DNA of 64,000 nt from positions 310,001-374,000 of the forward strand of contig CAVRXV010000017.1 of the NCBI GenBank assembly GCA_963725255.1. Direction: 5' to 3'. Under the pieces are notes generated by a model. That model was not told the origin of the DNA and searched no databases. It was given only the letters and a program-made list of their open reading frames with translations. Position numbers and translations under genes: made by a program. The DNA comes from JAIEPX01 sp963725255. Its GTDB lineage: Bacteria; Pseudomonadota; Gammaproteobacteria; JAIEPX01. This document shows, piece after piece, positions 25,045 through 31,943 of this stretch; the first letter of the stretch is position 1; each line of letters opens with the position of its first letter.

Positions 25045-26088
25045 ATGAGGTTACTGACATCAGAAGAGTTAACCGCTTCCGAAGAAATTAATGAGCTTAA
25101 AGAGGGCGATTTGATTTTTGCGCGATTTTCAGAAAACCATCCAAGACGAGATCACGTCATGATTTTCTGCGGAGCGAAAGATAGTACTCATAACATTATT
25201 CATTTATTATTTTCAGGAGTGCAACATGGTGATTTGCACCGTTATGCAGAAAAACATCCAAGTGGTGAATACACCGTTATTCGATTTTCTAAAGCAATTA
25301 GAAAAAGTATTGTGACGCAAGCACTCAAAATTTTAGGAGAATGTGAAACCCTTCCAACCGCACAACGCTCTCGACAAGCAAGTTATCATTTTAAACGTTA
25401 TTGTTCCTACAATATTTTACCAGCAGCCCATGCTTATACGCAAGAAAGTGATCATTCAACAAAGCAAGAGCACTTCTCAAATTTCGCTAATGTTAAAGAA
25501 TTTTGTGAAATAAAAGGGATTCCTTTAGCCAGTTTTTTCTCTCGAAGAAATACTTTGAGTAAAAACGAAACAGCGAATGCACTCCAATATTATAAATATG
25601 CAACTACCTATTATAGTGCTGACCAATCCAAGTTTGAAGGACGCATGACTTGTTCTCAGTTTGCATTATTTTGCCTGGTAATGCCAGAACTCCTCACTCT
25701 CATTAATGGTGAAAATTATAATAAAAATTTTAAAGCCTCTGATACTGATAAAAAACTACCGTTAACGCCAGAACTCGAAAATGCTATTATTGCTATCTAT
25801 TGTGATATGCCACTGGACCGCTTCGAACTATTAAGATATGAGCCAGCTAGACAGAAAAAACAGGCTGAAAAATCTTCTACGATTTCTTCGACTGAACTTG
25901 ATGCCCTCAAAGCATGCCTGGGCCCATTTACTGAGTTAAATCCTAAAACGGTCATTACAGAAGATCTGTATCAATTTTTATTGAAACATTTTCAATCTCG
26001 AATTGTGGGACTCACGACCAAATCCGCGGTGGAAATTGTGAGCCTAGGCGCGAGTAGAAACTCAATGGAGTCCCGTCCCAACTTTTAG
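25045..26088 (+). CDS. Permuted papain-fold (NlpC/P60-YiiX-like) cysteine hydrolase candidate
   Basis: 347 aa from the ATG at 25045 (AAGGA upstream; the longer frame from 24955 lacks a good site). LKEGDLIFARFSE and RRDHVMIFCGAKDS give the Gly-Asp-Leu-Ile start and His of a YiiX/LRAT-like fold, with NIIHLLFSG after it. The candidate catalytic Cys lies far downstream in GRMTCSQFALFCLV (about residue 205), the circularly permuted order. About 100 residues between are an insertion, and a 120-residue C-terminal extension has no recognisable domain. Probable amidase, peptidase or acyltransferase; substrate unknown. Confidence 0.6.
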   Translation: MRLLTSEELTASEEINELKEGDLIFARFSENHPRRDHVMIFCGAKDSTHNIIHLLFSGVQHGDLHRYAEKHPSGEYTVIRFSKAIRKSIVTQALKILGECETLPTAQRSRQASYHFKRYCSYNILPAAHAYTQESDHSTKQEHFSNFANVKEFCEIKGIPLASFFSRRNTLSKNETANALQYYKYATTYYSADQSKFEGRMTCSQFALFCLVMPELLTLINGENYNKNFKASDTDKKLPLTPELENAIIAIYCDMPLDRFELLRYEPARQKKQAEKSSTISSTELDALKACLGPFTELNPKTVITEDLYQFLLKHFQSRIVGLTTKSAVEIVSLGASRNSMESRPNF

Positions 26089-26135
26089 GGGGGAAGGTTC
26101 AATCTGATCTTACCCCAATAAAACACACACTCAAG

Positions 26136-26996
26136 TTAAGCAACACAGCGCTCCTCAAACTCTATCGGAGATAGATAGTTCAAATAAGAATGCTTTCGTT
26201 GCCGATTATAAAATAGCTCAATGTATTCAAACAAAGAGCTTCTTGCCTCACTTCGCTTATGGTAATCATTATGATGAACAAGCTCAACTTTGAGACTGTG
26301 AAAAAAGCTCTCCACCACAGCATTATCATAACATTCACCTTTGCGACTCATACTGCATACCATACCATAGGATCTCAATAACGCTTGATAATTTTTTGCA
26401 TAATACTCCTTCCCTCTATCCGAATGGATTAACATCCCTTGAGCTATTTGTCTTTGACAAACTGCGTTCCTCAAAGCTTGTTGAGCTAATTTGCTTTCTA
26501 AACGCTCACCCATTGACCACCCGACAACTTTTCGTGAAAATAAATCTAAAACCACAGCCAAAAACAACCAACCCTCTCGAGTAGGTATGTAGGTGACATC
26601 ACAGGCCCAGACTTGATTCATCATACCAGGTGAAAATTCACGATCTAATAGGTTTTTTGCTGGATTTAAGCTCTTCCTTGAATCTGTTGTGATCCTAAAT
26701 TTCTTGATCGTTTTAGGGACAATTTTTGCAATGTGCATCAATCGTGCCACTCGATTCAAACTGCATTTATATCCCAGCTCTAACAATGTTTTATGAATTC
26801 TTGGAGCACCATATACCTGCCTATTCTGATTAAAAATTTGGTGTATTCTCTCAATGAGTTGCTGATTTTCTTTTGTCCTGGCTGAGTTCGGACAAGTCAA
26901 CCAATTATAAAATCCTCGACGTGATACCATCATCACTTTGCAAAGCAAAGTGATGGGATAAATCTCTCGATTGGTTTTAATAAATGTGTACTTCAC
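26136..26996 (-). CDS. IS3-family transposase OrfB (DDE catalytic part)
   Basis: 286-aa rve-type integrase domain. The acidic triad is present as VWACDVTYIPT (Asp), LIHSDRGKEYY (Asp) and ECYDNAVVESFFHSLKVE (Glu). An HTH_21-type region (YGAPRIHKTLLELG) precedes it. It lies in the -1 frame relative to OrfA, and is probably made as an OrfAB fusion by frameshifting on A_AAA_AAG at 27026-27032. A GTG at 26996 may also start it independently. Confidence 0.95.
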   Translation of the reverse strand: MKYTFIKTNREIYPITLLCKVMMVSRRGFYNWLTCPNSARTKENQQLIERIHQIFNQNRQVYGAPRIHKTLLELGYKCSLNRVARLMHIAKIVPKTIKKFRITTDSRKSLNPAKNLLDREFSPGMMNQVWACDVTYIPTREGWLFLAVVLDLFSRKVVGWSMGERLESKLAQQALRNAVCQRQIAQGMLIHSDRGKEYYAKNYQALLRSYGMVCSMSRKGECYDNAVVESFFHSLKVELVHHNDYHKRSEARSSLFEYIELFYNRQRKHSYLNYLSPIEFEERCVA

Positions 26997-27283
26997 TCGG
27001 CATTCTCTGTGAAGTACACTGCTGCCTTTTTTAGGATTTCGTTCTCCAGCTCAAGTTGCCTTATTTTAGCTTTTAAAGCTTTTGTTTCATCGATTGGTTT
27101 GTGATGTTGCCCCTTGCCAGGAAAGGCCTTCTTACCATTAGCTTGAATTTCTTTTTGCCATTTATACAATTGATTACGCTTTACCCCTAGCTCACGCGCT
27201 AACTGAGCAGCGTTTGTATCCTTTTGCTCTAATAATCGAACAGCCTCTCGTTTAAACTCAGGACTTAAGGTTGGGTTCTTCAT
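26993..27283 (-). CDS. IS3-family transposase OrfA
   Basis: 96 aa from the ATG at 27283. An N-terminal helix-turn-helix (SPEFKREAVRLLEQKD, AAQLARELGVKRNQLYKWQ) is followed by a leucine-zipper-like coiled coil (LKAKIRQLELENEILKKA). The slippery heptamer A_AAA_AAG lies in its LKKA codons, shortly before the OrfB overlap. Confidence 0.94.
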   Translation of the reverse strand: MKNPTLSPEFKREAVRLLEQKDTNAAQLARELGVKRNQLYKWQKEIQANGKKAFPGKGQHHKPIDETKALKAKIRQLELENEILKKAAVYFTENAE

Positions 27284-27376
27284 AGCTAAACTCCTATAAT
27301 GGAGCACCATAGTGCCCCCGTTTAAGAGTGTGTGTCAATTTGGGGGAGGTTCAATCTGACCCCTTTCTTTTTGCAA

Positions 27377-27763
27377 TTACCAAACGACACGAATTTTAGG
27401 ATAGTGATAAATATGCTGATCGGGTGTCAAAATTGTGTAGTTATTGATCATCGCGGTGGCTATTATTATTCGATCGGCCGGATCATAGTGATGTGCCGGC
27501 AACTGCGTGGAAAGCATAGCAATCTCAGCAGTAATTGGCACTACTTCAATGCCATGTAGCTGCGTTGCTTTTTCAAACCACTTCTCGGGACGGAGCGGCA
27601 GCTTGAGTTGCTTCTTGCGTGTTTTAACGCCGATTTCAAAAGCACTTATTGCAGAGATGCAAATTTTATTAGCATTTGCCTTGATCAGTTCTTTTGCGTT
27701 TTCTGACAGTTTGTCTTGATCAATGGCGAGCCATAATAGCGCGCATGTATTTATTAATATCAT
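27377..27763 (-). CDS. VapC-like PIN-domain toxin, copy 2
   Basis: 128 aa, nearly identical to the toxin at 19943-20329, with the same metal-binding residues (LIDTCALLWL, SAFEIGVK, DPADRIIIATA). It differs at a handful of positions, for example ATAMINNY in place of ATAMVHNY. The whole module of about 800 bp, including the intergenic spacer and operator, is duplicated. Confidence 0.9.
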   Translation of the reverse strand: MILINTCALLWLAIDQDKLSENAKELIKANANKICISAISAFEIGVKTRKKQLKLPLRPEKWFEKATQLHGIEVVPITAEIAMLSTQLPAHHYDPADRIIIATAMINNYTILTPDQHIYHYPKIRVVW

Positions 27764-27862
27764 ATTTAGACGCTCTCAATAATAATTTATAATCCACATC
27801 TAGAGTTTCTCATGCGTAATCCATTCTGAAAATATACCTAGTTGAACTATTTTGAGTTAGTG

Positions 27863-28099
27863 TCAAACCTGATCCGGCCATTCGTCCTGGGTCAGTGGTT
27901 CAGTAGGGTCATAGAGAATTTTAGCACCCTTATATAAGCAACTGTGCATTTTCAGTGGATCAGTTCCTGCCTCAATTGGCACAATATCTGCGATTGGTTT
28001 GCCATTTCGGCACAATCGTATCGTTTCGTGATCAACTTCAATTTTATGCAATAGTGCGGAGAGTTGTGTTTTAGCTTCATGGATGTTAACTGTAATCAT
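27863..28099 (-). CDS. Phd/YefM-family antitoxin, copy 2
   Basis: 78 aa, differing from copy 1 at about four residues (IEAGTDPL for IQAGNDPL, EPLTQ for EPMTQ, end DQV for DQD). Same spacing to the toxin gene (about 100 bp). Such near-identity means each antitoxin can probably neutralise either toxin. Confidence 0.9.
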   Translation of the reverse strand: MITVNIHEAKTQLSALLHKIEVDHETIRLCRNGKPIADIVPIEAGTDPLKMHSCLYKGAKILYDPTEPLTQDEWPDQV

Positions 28100-28121
28100 A
28101 TTAATACTCGCTCATTTAGAT

Positions 28122-28142
28122 AAACTAGACTAAGTTTAGTTT
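28122..28142 (-). promoter_or_regulatory. Palindromic operator/promoter of the toxin-antitoxin module, copy 2
   Basis: The same 21-base AAACTA...TAGTTT palindrome as before copy 1, 23 bases upstream of the antitoxin start. Confidence 0.6.
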
Positions 28143-28217
28143 AAATTATGCCATTTGTCAAATCAAAAAGCTATCTTCAAAATTCGATCATGAAGATTAA
28201 GTAAACTATGAAGATAT

Positions 28218-28412
28218 ATGCGCAAGCTATACGAGTCTTATTCTGATCCGTCAATTTTGCAGGCAATGCTTGCAAGAATTCCATGGTGGCACAATATTCT
28301 TCTTCTCGAGAAATTAAGTAATGAACAAGAAAGAATGTGGTATGCCCAGCAAACCATAATTAATGAGCAATTATCTCCAATATTTAGTGAGTTTCATATT
28401 GCCAAAAGATGA
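28218..28412 (+). pseudogene. DUF1016/YhcG-like N-terminal relic, copy 2
   Basis: 64 codons of a DUF1016 (YhcG family) N-terminal domain: IPWWHNILLLEKLSNEQERM followed by WYAQQTI, which is the family signature. The remaining domain and the C-terminal PDDEXK nuclease are missing. Shorter relics are at 21707 and 24690. The sequence after the stop, to 28600, holds two palindromes and no gene. Confidence 0.75.
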
Positions 28413-28467
28413 ATTGTTGTATAGCCGTACCAACTCCGGTGTTCTGTAGGAGAGTCGATCAGAGACT

Positions 28468-28484
28468 ACCGTAGTGAATACGGT
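28468..28484 (+). promoter_or_regulatory. Lux-box-like palindrome before the second LuxR-type gene
   Basis: ACCGTAGTGAATACGGT, extended by GAGAC/GTCTC to a 29-base inverted repeat (28462-28490). It lies about 118 bp before the ATG at 28602. A related, poorer sequence is at 28424-28440. It could instead form an RNA hairpin in the leader. Confidence 0.45.
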
Positions 28485-28601
28485 TGTCTCCGTCTCAATA
28501 AAGAGAGATACTAGTTCACGGCACTGCGGATCAAACTATTACTGTTTGATATTCATAGGAGGATATTTATCCTCATAACGCCTTGCGAATTCACAAAAGC
28601 C

Positions 28602-29393
28602 ATGGATTTTATTGCAGAATCGAGTACCGTATTACAACCTTTGATTAATACCTTATGTCGAAATCTGGAACTCAATTATTTTGCGCATGTGAGGGTGAAA
28701 GAGAAAACCTCAATATCATCTCTTGGAACGAGAAACAGCGGAGATGCCGCCCAGGAGTGGCTAAGCCTTTCTATGCCTATCCCAATCCCGAGTAAGCCAG
28801 GTTTTTTTATTGCCTCTTCGTTTCCCCAGCTTTTTCCTGCTGAGAAGTTACGTGTGATAAAAGAAAAGTATGGTGTTGATAATGGTGCGTTTTATGTGAA
28901 TCCTCAAAAGGAGTATTGTGACGTTTTTGTCTTAGGTGGAGATCCCGATAATCCTAGAGTTGTTAACAATTACGCCAATCATTGTAGTAATTGGGTTGGT
29001 TTTGCTACTCAATTTAGTCATGATGCTAAACATTTAATTAAGATAGCTGAGAAAAAGTACCCGTACGTTTATGAGCAAAATACTAAGAGTCATGAGATTT
29101 TGACGATCAATGAATACGATGATGTTGCTATTTTTTCTGGCTCAAGAAAATTTCAAATCGCATTAATCAAGGAATTTGAACTCCAGCTACTGAATCTTTC
29201 ACCAAGAGAATTACAGTGCTTGACTCTTGCCGCTAAGGGTTTCACAGCGAAAGAAAGCGCAAAAGCCCTAGAATTACGCAGCTTTAGAACTGTTGAAGGT
29301 TACCTCGAAAATGCAAAAAATAAACTGGGCTGTTATGGGCCTGGAGGTAAACGACAAATGATTGTTCTTTTTAGAGCGATTACAAGAACTTAA
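28602..29393 (+). CDS. LuxR-type transcriptional regulator, paralogue of 22924-23724
   Basis: 263 aa. The C-terminal HTH is well conserved: LSPRELQCLTLAAKGFTAKE, SAKALELRSFRTVEGYLENA and KNKLG. The N-terminal sensor shares NYFAHVRV, PIPSKPGFFIAS, KYGVDNGAFYV and GGDPDNPRVVNNY with the protein at 22924. The only strong Shine-Dalgarno (AGGAGG at about 28557) is about 40 bases upstream of this ATG, so an alternative start is possible. No cognate luxI. Confidence 0.85.
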   Translation: MDFIAESSTVLQPLINTLCRNLELNYFAHVRVKEKTSISSLGTRNSGDAAQEWLSLSMPIPIPSKPGFFIASSFPQLFPAEKLRVIKEKYGVDNGAFYVNPQKEYCDVFVLGGDPDNPRVVNNYANHCSNWVGFATQFSHDAKHLIKIAEKKYPYVYEQNTKSHEILTINEYDDVAIFSGSRKFQIALIKEFELQLLNLSPRELQCLTLAAKGFTAKESAKALELRSFRTVEGYLENAKNKLGCYGPGGKRQMIVLFRAITRT

Positions 29394-29404
29394 TATGAAG
29401 TATG

Positions 29405-30493
29405 AAGGGGTCGGATCTTTGCTTGATGCATAGTTAATCTGTTGCTATTACGGTAGTGTCTTTTTTAAAAAAATCGTTATCATTGACCACTATGACCAGA
29501 CCACTAAGAATAGAATATCCCGGCGCTTGGTATCACGTAATGAACCGTGGTACTTGTCGACAACCTATTTTTAAATATCGGAAACACTTCGATATATTCT
29601 TAGCGTTGCTTGGAGAAATTTCCCTTAAATTCCAGATCGAAGTGCATGCCTATTGCCTGATGGATAACCATTACCACTTATTGTTACACACGCCAAAAGA
29701 AAACTTATCAAAAGCTATCCAGCATTTATCGTCAGTATATACTATGCGTTATAATAGGCTAGAGGAAAGGACAGATGGCCCACTGTTTCGTGGGCGTTTT
29801 AAATCAAAGATCATTGAGTCAGAGAGCTACCTCATTCAAGTAAGTAGATATATTCATTTAAATCCCTATAAAGCAAAGATGGTGAAGAAAATTGAACACT
29901 ATGAATGGTCAAGTTTTCCGGCATATATTAACAAAGCAATTTCTCCAGCGTGGCTACATAAGGCTGAAACTTTAGGTTTTTTTGAGTCTGAGAATATCCC
30001 CAATGAAATTTATAAATTCACCATGCAGAGCAACTCAGAAGAATTTGAGGAAAAGTACTTTTCTGAAAAATCACCGCCTATTATTGGTAGTCAAGAATTT
30101 GTAGAAGATATTAAATCTAAAAAAACATATCATTCAATCTCTAATGAGATTGTGGATAAAAAATATTTGAGACCATCAATAAATGATATAATTCATGTGG
30201 TTTCAACGGTGACTGGCAAAGATCCCGAGGATATTTGCCGTAAAAAAAGAAGTTACGAAAATGTTTCTCGCGAACTTGTCATCTACATAGCAAAAAATAA
30301 CTACGCATATAAACTAGAGGACATTGCGGAAAAGTTGCATATGAAGGTATGCTCTAGTGTATCCTCTTCAACAAACCGCACATCAAAACGTATGAAGATT
30401 AATCCAGTGTATGAAGAGTTATATGTGCGCAGTCTTAAGTTGTTGAATGACTATGAGAATAGTAAAATGAGCCAAGCAAAGATCTGACCCCTT
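29405..30493 (+). mobile_element. Autonomous family A element carrying a REP-type (Y1) transposase
   Basis: About 1.09 kb unit. Its left end AAGGGGTCGGATCTTTGCTT and right end GCCAAGCAAAGATCTGACCC are those of the short family A repeats. Between them lies only the transposase gene. The left arm (about 60 bp before the gene) and the right arm (from GCGCAGTCTTAAGTTG on, inside the 3' coding end) match the short copies A1, A2 and A6, which are therefore internal-deletion derivatives. Confidence 0.85.
29492..30487 (+). CDS. REP-associated tyrosine transposase (RAYT, Y1_Tnp family)
   Basis: 331 aa from the ATG at 29492 (MTRPLRIEYPGAWYHVMNRG, the usual start of this family). The HUH histidines are in CLMDNHYHLLLHTP, the catalytic-Tyr helix is in YLIQVSRYIHLNPYKA, and DGPLFRGRFKSKII lies between them. 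A C-terminal DnaA-like HTH region (YENVSRELVIYIAKNN, LEDIAEKL) is typical of longer RAYTs. Intact; presumably a single-strand nickase/transposase acting on the hairpin ends that flank it. Confidence 0.93.
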   Translation: MTRPLRIEYPGAWYHVMNRGTCRQPIFKYRKHFDIFLALLGEISLKFQIEVHAYCLMDNHYHLLLHTPKENLSKAIQHLSSVYTMRYNRLEERTDGPLFRGRFKSKIIESESYLIQVSRYIHLNPYKAKMVKKIEHYEWSSFPAYINKAISPAWLHKAETLGFFESENIPNEIYKFTMQSNSEEFEEKYFSEKSPPIIGSQEFVEDIKSKKTYHSISNEIVDKKYLRPSINDIIHVVSTVTGKDPEDICRKKRSYENVSRELVIYIAKNNYAYKLEDIAEKLHMKVCSSVSSSTNRTSKRMKINPVYEELYVRSLKLLNDYENSKMSQAKI

Positions 30494-30555
30494 CATCCAT
30501 ACATACTTCATATATGGTATCATGTCACAGACGTAACATTAATTTGAGGTATTAC

Positions 30556-31578
30556 ATGGAAACTAAACCTGAATCTGAGACAGCTCATCCCATTCGTGTT
30601 GTTGCGACTGTCGCACTTGCACAAGATGAGATTGAAATCATACTTTCTTGCCCCATTACTCACCAAATTTACCATACACCCGTGATTCTAATTGGGTCAG
30701 GCTATACCCTTGAAAAGGAGGAGGCTATAAAACTTCTGAAATCCGATAACCCTCTCTGCCCCATAACTAAATTACCTTTTACTTCATTTGAAGTGAATCG
30801 TGGGATGATGGATATTGTGCGTCATTATTTAGAACGTTACCCAGCTGCTCGTTCAGATCAGTATACACCCACTATAACTGTTGATGCCCCTGTAGTCCAA
30901 GCAGCTCCAAACAATAATCAGGATCTTGAAGCACAAGCTCTCGATTTGCCAGAACTACTTGCACAGCCGCTTCTCCGCGCACCCAATCTCGCCCCAGTTG
31001 TTGGCAACGCTCACAACAATGATATGCAAGCTGACGAAATGATATATATGAAGTCTCTTTGCCTTGGTAGTGAGAGCGAGCAAAAATTCCATTTTACAAT
31101 GTCATTGAGAGATGATGTGCCAGGAGAGAATTATAATTTAAATCTAGGCGACTTCATTGTTCTAACACAGGGTAATTGTCGTTTTCGAATCTTTCACACA
31201 GCCGGACAAGAGAGATTTCGAATCATTAATAGTAAATATTATAGTGATGTCAATTTTGTTTTGATTTTCGCCAACGATGCTTTGGAAGATCTCGATTCTT
31301 GGTTAAGTGAATGTATCAGATATATGCATGAGCCCCAATTATATTGGATTAATAGCAACGCGGCAGTGGGTCAGCGACTTGTAGCTTGTCAAGAGCTCCC
31401 TCATGAAAGCATTAGACACAACCGCTTCCCTGTCCTCAGTAAAAGAAATTATGCTCAAGTGGGTTTAGAACTTTTAGATGAAGCAAAAACACTGGTACTG
31501 CAAAATGTGAATGTGAATGTGGCTGAACCTGCAGCACCTCAGCACCCTCCTGCTGGGGGTATTTGTACCGTGATGTAG
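30556..31578 (+). CDS. U-box protein fused to a degenerate Rab-like domain, ending in a CaaX box
   Basis: 340 aa from the ATG at 30556 (TGAGGT upstream). Residues about 20-90 form a U-box: ILSCPITHQIYHTPVILIGS, GYTLEKEEAIKLL, CPITKLPF, MDIVRHYLERYP. A 75-residue Ala/Pro/Asn linker follows. About residues 165-310 resemble a Rab GTPase: CRFRIFHTAGQERFRIINSK is the switch II/G3 region (WDTAGQERF in Rabs), and VNFVLIFAND and DSWLSECIRYM follow as in Rabs. The P-loop GxxxxGK and the NKxD motif are absent, so it probably does not bind GTP normally. The last four residues CTVM are a good prenylation motif. Candidate host-membrane-targeted E3 ligase. Confidence 0.8.
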   Translation: METKPESETAHPIRVVATVALAQDEIEIILSCPITHQIYHTPVILIGSGYTLEKEEAIKLLKSDNPLCPITKLPFTSFEVNRGMMDIVRHYLERYPAARSDQYTPTITVDAPVVQAAPNNNQDLEAQALDLPELLAQPLLRAPNLAPVVGNAHNNDMQADEMIYMKSLCLGSESEQKFHFTMSLRDDVPGENYNLNLGDFIVLTQGNCRFRIFHTAGQERFRIINSKYYSDVNFVLIFANDALEDLDSWLSECIRYMHEPQLYWINSNAAVGQRLVACQELPHESIRHNRFPVLSKRNYAQVGLELLDEAKTLVLQNVNVNVAEPAAPQHPPAGGICTVM

Positions 31579-31596
31579 ATTAGGGGTCATTAGAGC

Positions 31597-31750
31597 AGGG
31601 GTCAGATCTTTGCTTGATGCGTAGTCAATCTGTTGCTTTTAGGGTAGTGTCTTTTTTAATCCGCGGTCTGAAAATATATATGCGCAGCCTTAAGTTGCTA
31701 TTGAATGGCTACAAAAATAGCAAAAGAGCCAAGCAAAGATCTGACCCCTT
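31597..31750 (+). repeat. Family A repeat copy A6 (about 154 bp)
   Basis: Complete short copy: left end CAGGGGTCAGATCTTTGCTT, right end CCAAGCAAAGATCTGACCCC, with the GCGCAGCCTTAAGTTGC right arm. It occupies the first half of the 365-bp gap after the U-box gene; I see nothing else in the rest (31751-31943). Confidence 0.9.
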
Positions 31751-31943
31751 CTTCTTCAAATAGGACTAATATCCTAGGATTATACGGAAAAGCCAAGGAA
31801 AATTGCATATAATACTAATATATTAGTTTTTTACATTAAAAGGGTCACGTGGCAGATTTTAGCTTGAGAACTCAACTAGCTATGAGATAACTGCGCAAGT
31901 CGAAGAATTCAATTTGCGCAGCTAACACTCTCTGTGGAATAAA

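Larger units (their letters stand above)
26105..27353 (-). mobile_element. IS3-family insertion sequence, complete (about 1249 bp)
   Basis: Imperfect terminal inverted repeats starting TGATCTTACCCC (left) and TGAACCTCCCCC (right, on the other strand), both leading to ACACACACTC. A 3-bp target duplication ATC flanks it (26102-26104 and 27354-27356). The two overlapping transposase frames are intact. After removal the target reads GGTTCAATCTGACCCCTTTC, resembling the end of the dispersed repeats, so it probably inserted into one. Confidence 0.9.

Noticed and set aside
28424..28440. Fourth lux-box-like site GCCGTACCAACTCCGGT
   Set aside because: Too many departures from symmetry; it is homologous to the relic around 24729 and may be decayed.
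18233..31750. Family A repeats as a degenerate CRISPR array
   Set aside because: Copies are kilobases apart, have inverted ends and carry transposase sequence; no regular spacers or cas genes.
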